This document shows, piece by piece, positions 30,263 to 32,262 of a DNA stretch of 32,262 bases. Below the pieces are notes generated by a model. The model saw nothing but the letters and a program-made list of their open reading frames with translations, was not told the origin of the DNA and searched no databases. The position numbers were made by a program, and so were the translations under genes. The stretch's first letter is position 1; the number at the start of each line of letters is the position of its first letter. The stretch covers positions 1-32,262 of the forward strand of contig NZ_JACJTQ010000056.1 in the NCBI RefSeq assembly GCF_014698735.1, read 5' to 3'. Origin of the DNA: Anabaena catenula FACHB-362. Its GTDB lineage: Bacteria; Cyanobacteriota; Cyanobacteriia; Cyanobacteriales; Nostocaceae.

Positions 30263-31909
30263 GTGGTAGGAGCCTATTGCCTCTTGAAAGGCTTGGGGGT
30301 CAGTGTGTTAAGCGACCAAGAGTTTAATGATTGGTGTCGCTACGTAAATCTACCACAAGCAGCGCGGCAAATAATCACCCAAATCCGCGACTCTGAACCA
30401 ATCCGGCGAGTGAAGAGTAGTAGCATCAATGTTAGGGGCGACTACGCAAGTCGCAAAATGGGAAAAACCATCCAATTTGAGTCTCACAAAATAGAACTGC
30501 CTGGTGTTGAGGAGTATGAAGAAGACCCAGATGTTCTAGAATACTACGACCAACCCTATCAAATTACTTTAGAATACCTATCAAATAGTGGGCAAATAGT
30601 CAAAGCTTCACATATACCTGACTTTTTTGTCATTCGCAACAAGAGTGCAGGTTTTGAAGAGTGGAAACCAGAAAAAAGATTAGAGAAATTAGCGACCAAA
30701 CAACCGCAGCGATATAAACGCACAGAAGATGGGAAATGGCATAACCCACCAGCAATGACCTATGCAGAAAAATTAGGTTTATACTACCGAATCCGGTTAG
30801 ATGCAGAAATTGATTGGATTAAATACAGAAATCGACTATTTCTCAAAGCCTATGCCGATGAAAATTACCAAATTAACCCAGAAATAGCTGAAAATATAAC
30901 TGACTTAGTAACATTAAATCCTGGCATAAATTATTGGGAACTTCTTCATGTTCACCAAATTAATTCTGACGAGATAAATGCTTTAATAGCCAATCAAAAA
31001 ATTTACATTAACTTAAGTGCTGCCCCTCTAGCAGAGCCAGAGAGAGTACATCTTTTTCGTGACCAACAAACCGCAGTAGCTTATGCTCAAATGGTCAAGT
31101 CTCAGCCCAATATGCTCGACGGGCTAAAAACCTTAAACTTTAACAAAAGTCCCCAGGAAACTAAAGCTGACAATCAATTAAGAATCACTCCCAAAGGCAT
31201 GGATATTTTTCTCAGTGCTAGTCCTGAAGATTTGGCAGAGGCAAACAGAAGATATCAAGTGATTGAACCTTATCTCAACGGCTGTTCTCGGCATAATGAA
31301 ACTGTACCTGGAAGTACGATTCGCAGATGGAAAGCTAAATTTAAAGCAGCTCAACTTGCTCACAAATGTGGTTATATTGGACTTTTAGATAAACATAGAG
31401 CTAAAGGCAACCGCCTCCCCAAAATCTCGTCATCATCTCAAGATTTTATTGACAAAATTATAGAAGACCATTATGAGACTTTTCAACAGAAAACAAAATT
31501 AGCAGTTTACGGAATTCTCGCCAGAGAATGGGAGAAAGCAGGTCTAACAGAAAAGCTTCCTAGCTACGCTACATTTTGTTCTAGAATTAAACACCGTTCC
31601 GGCTATCGACAGATAAAAAAACGCAAAGGAGCCAGAGCAGCCTATCAGCAATCATTATTTTACTGGGAGTTGAAATTAACCACTCCACGTCATGGTGACC
31701 GTCCATTTGAGATAGCTCACATTGACCATACTCAACTAGATATTGAGCTAGTCTGTTCTCGTACAGGGCATTCTCTAGGTAGACCTTGGGCAACGCTTTT
31801 AATTGATGCCTACAGCCGTCGTATTCTCGCTGTTTATCTAACTTTTGACGAACCAAGCTATCGATGTTGCATGATGGTGTTAAGAATCTGTGTGCAGAGA
31901 GCGTCTTGA
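30263..31909 (+). pseudogene. tnsAB: TnsA-TnsB fusion transposase of a Tn7-like element, truncated
   Basis: 548 residues. Residues 1 to about 230 resemble TnsA, the endonuclease cutting the 5' strands in Tn7-like transposition: EYEEDPDVLEYYDQP, then D120 in HIPDFFVI and E133/K135 in FEEWKP are the probable active-site residues. The rest is the start of TnsB: helix-turn-helix regions, then IAHIDHTQLDIELV with the first DDE Asp and TLLIDAYSRRILAVYLTF. The frame ends before the second Asp and the Glu, so it cannot catalyse transposition. TnsA-TnsB fusions occur in cyanobacterial Tn7-like elements, including some type I-B CRISPR-associated transposons. GTG at 30305 (VLSDQEFNDW), preceded by a GGGGG run, is a likelier true start than GTG at 30263. 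The 80 bp before it hold no recognised gene. Confidence 0.85.
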
Positions 31910-32157
31910 AAAGATGCTGCTTGAGGAATTTCTGCCTTCATTACGCAAAAACCCAGGTCAAATTGCTGTTGCTGGGATTGAAGCTATTCCGGCTTCTGGA
32001 GGGAAATTTAATACGATTAGCCCCTGAGTTCCCCAGTCCACCTCCGAGAGAGACTATTAAAACGATGCTCAAGGCTTATGTAAATCAATACACTCAGGGT
32101 AATGTCTCGGCTTTTGGTCGTTGGCTTGGGCTATCGAGATATGAAATTCTGCATTAG
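31910..32157 (+). pseudogene. Fragment with helix-turn-helix, possibly TniQ/TnsD
   Basis: Directly after the TnsB stop, one frame reads RLEKMLLEEFLPSLRKNPGQ as far as a stop near 32028. A second frame then reads PPPRETIKTMLKAYVNQYTQ followed by GNVSAFGRWLGLSRYEILH and stops inside the terminal repeat. The last part looks like a Cro-type helix-turn-helix as found in C-terminal regions of cyanobacterial TniQ/TnsD target-selection proteins; I recognise it by pattern only. If right, a deletion has removed the rest of tnsB, tnsC and most of the target-selection gene, and the repeat then cut off the end. Confidence 0.4.
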
Positions 32158-32262
32158 ACATCTCCGGAAATAGCTAAAGTGTTACTGCCACTGCTTTTAA
32201 AAGTGAGATGCCCCAATGCAAAGGTAGCTGGCTGGTACGCTAAAATAAGCGTTAGAGATGCC
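32155..32262. repeat. Terminal inverted repeat, right copy
   Basis: The exact reverse complement of 1-108. TA at 32155-32156 precedes GACATCTCCGG. The repeat supplies the stop codon of the preceding helix-turn-helix fragment, so this copy also lies inside a formerly longer gene. Identity stops abruptly at the next base (T at 109 against A here). Confidence 0.85.

Overview
The window looks like chromosomal or plasmid DNA of a filamentous cyanobacterium of the Nostocales type. The octamer GCGATCGC (HIP1) occurs about fourteen times (for example at 761, 3376, 12549 and 14310), far above chance. The very large Ser/Thr-kinase/AAA/GAF/histidine-kinase proteins and the NHLP-type bacteriocin export genes are also typical of that group. 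Every assignment here was made by eye from the sequence; no database search was run.

Left half (about 109-17566, all genes on the minus strand): a two-precursor class II lanthipeptide locus. Read in the direction of transcription it holds lanA2 (Nif11-type leader, 17425-17132), lanM2 (a LanM with a Cys-Cys-Gly zinc motif, 16948-13634), insertion-sequence debris (13530-13159), an exported four-repeat protein of unknown function (12829-11648), a decayed IS4-type transposase (11616-10696), lanA1 (mersacidin-type leader, 10200-9991), lanM1 (canonical Cys-His-Gly LanM, 9458-6195), an HlyD-type adaptor (6036-4597), a C39 peptidase/ABC exporter (4325-2127) and the NHLP companion ABC protein, which is cut off before its ATPase domain. 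A nearly invariant 20-bp box with an 11-bp internal period (CTCCCCTAGTTCTCCCCGAT) precedes lanA2, lanA1, hlyD and the peptidase exporter. It ties the two precursor modules and the shared exporter into one probable regulon. Both precursor-to-synthetase gaps contain RNA hairpins.

Right half (17929-30182, plus strand): a tandem array of three related signalling-kinase units at different stages of decay. Unit 1 is a remnant, unit 2 is full length but split by a one-base contraction in an A7 run, and unit 3 is a single frame that has lost its HisKA domain by a precise in-frame deletion. The same 12-nt spacer separates consecutive units. No dedicated DNA-binding regulator is encoded here.

Right edge (30263-32154): the broken start of a Tn7-like transposon operon, with a TnsA-TnsB fusion cut inside the DDE domain and joined to a short helix-turn-helix fragment resembling TniQ/TnsD.

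The outermost 108 bp at each end are a perfect inverted repeat. At the left it terminates the exporter gene and at the right the TniQ/TnsD-like gene. The window is therefore bounded by two copies of the same insertion-sequence end or small mobile element, or it is a contig that stops in that repeat. As assembled, the lanthipeptide exporter is incomplete.
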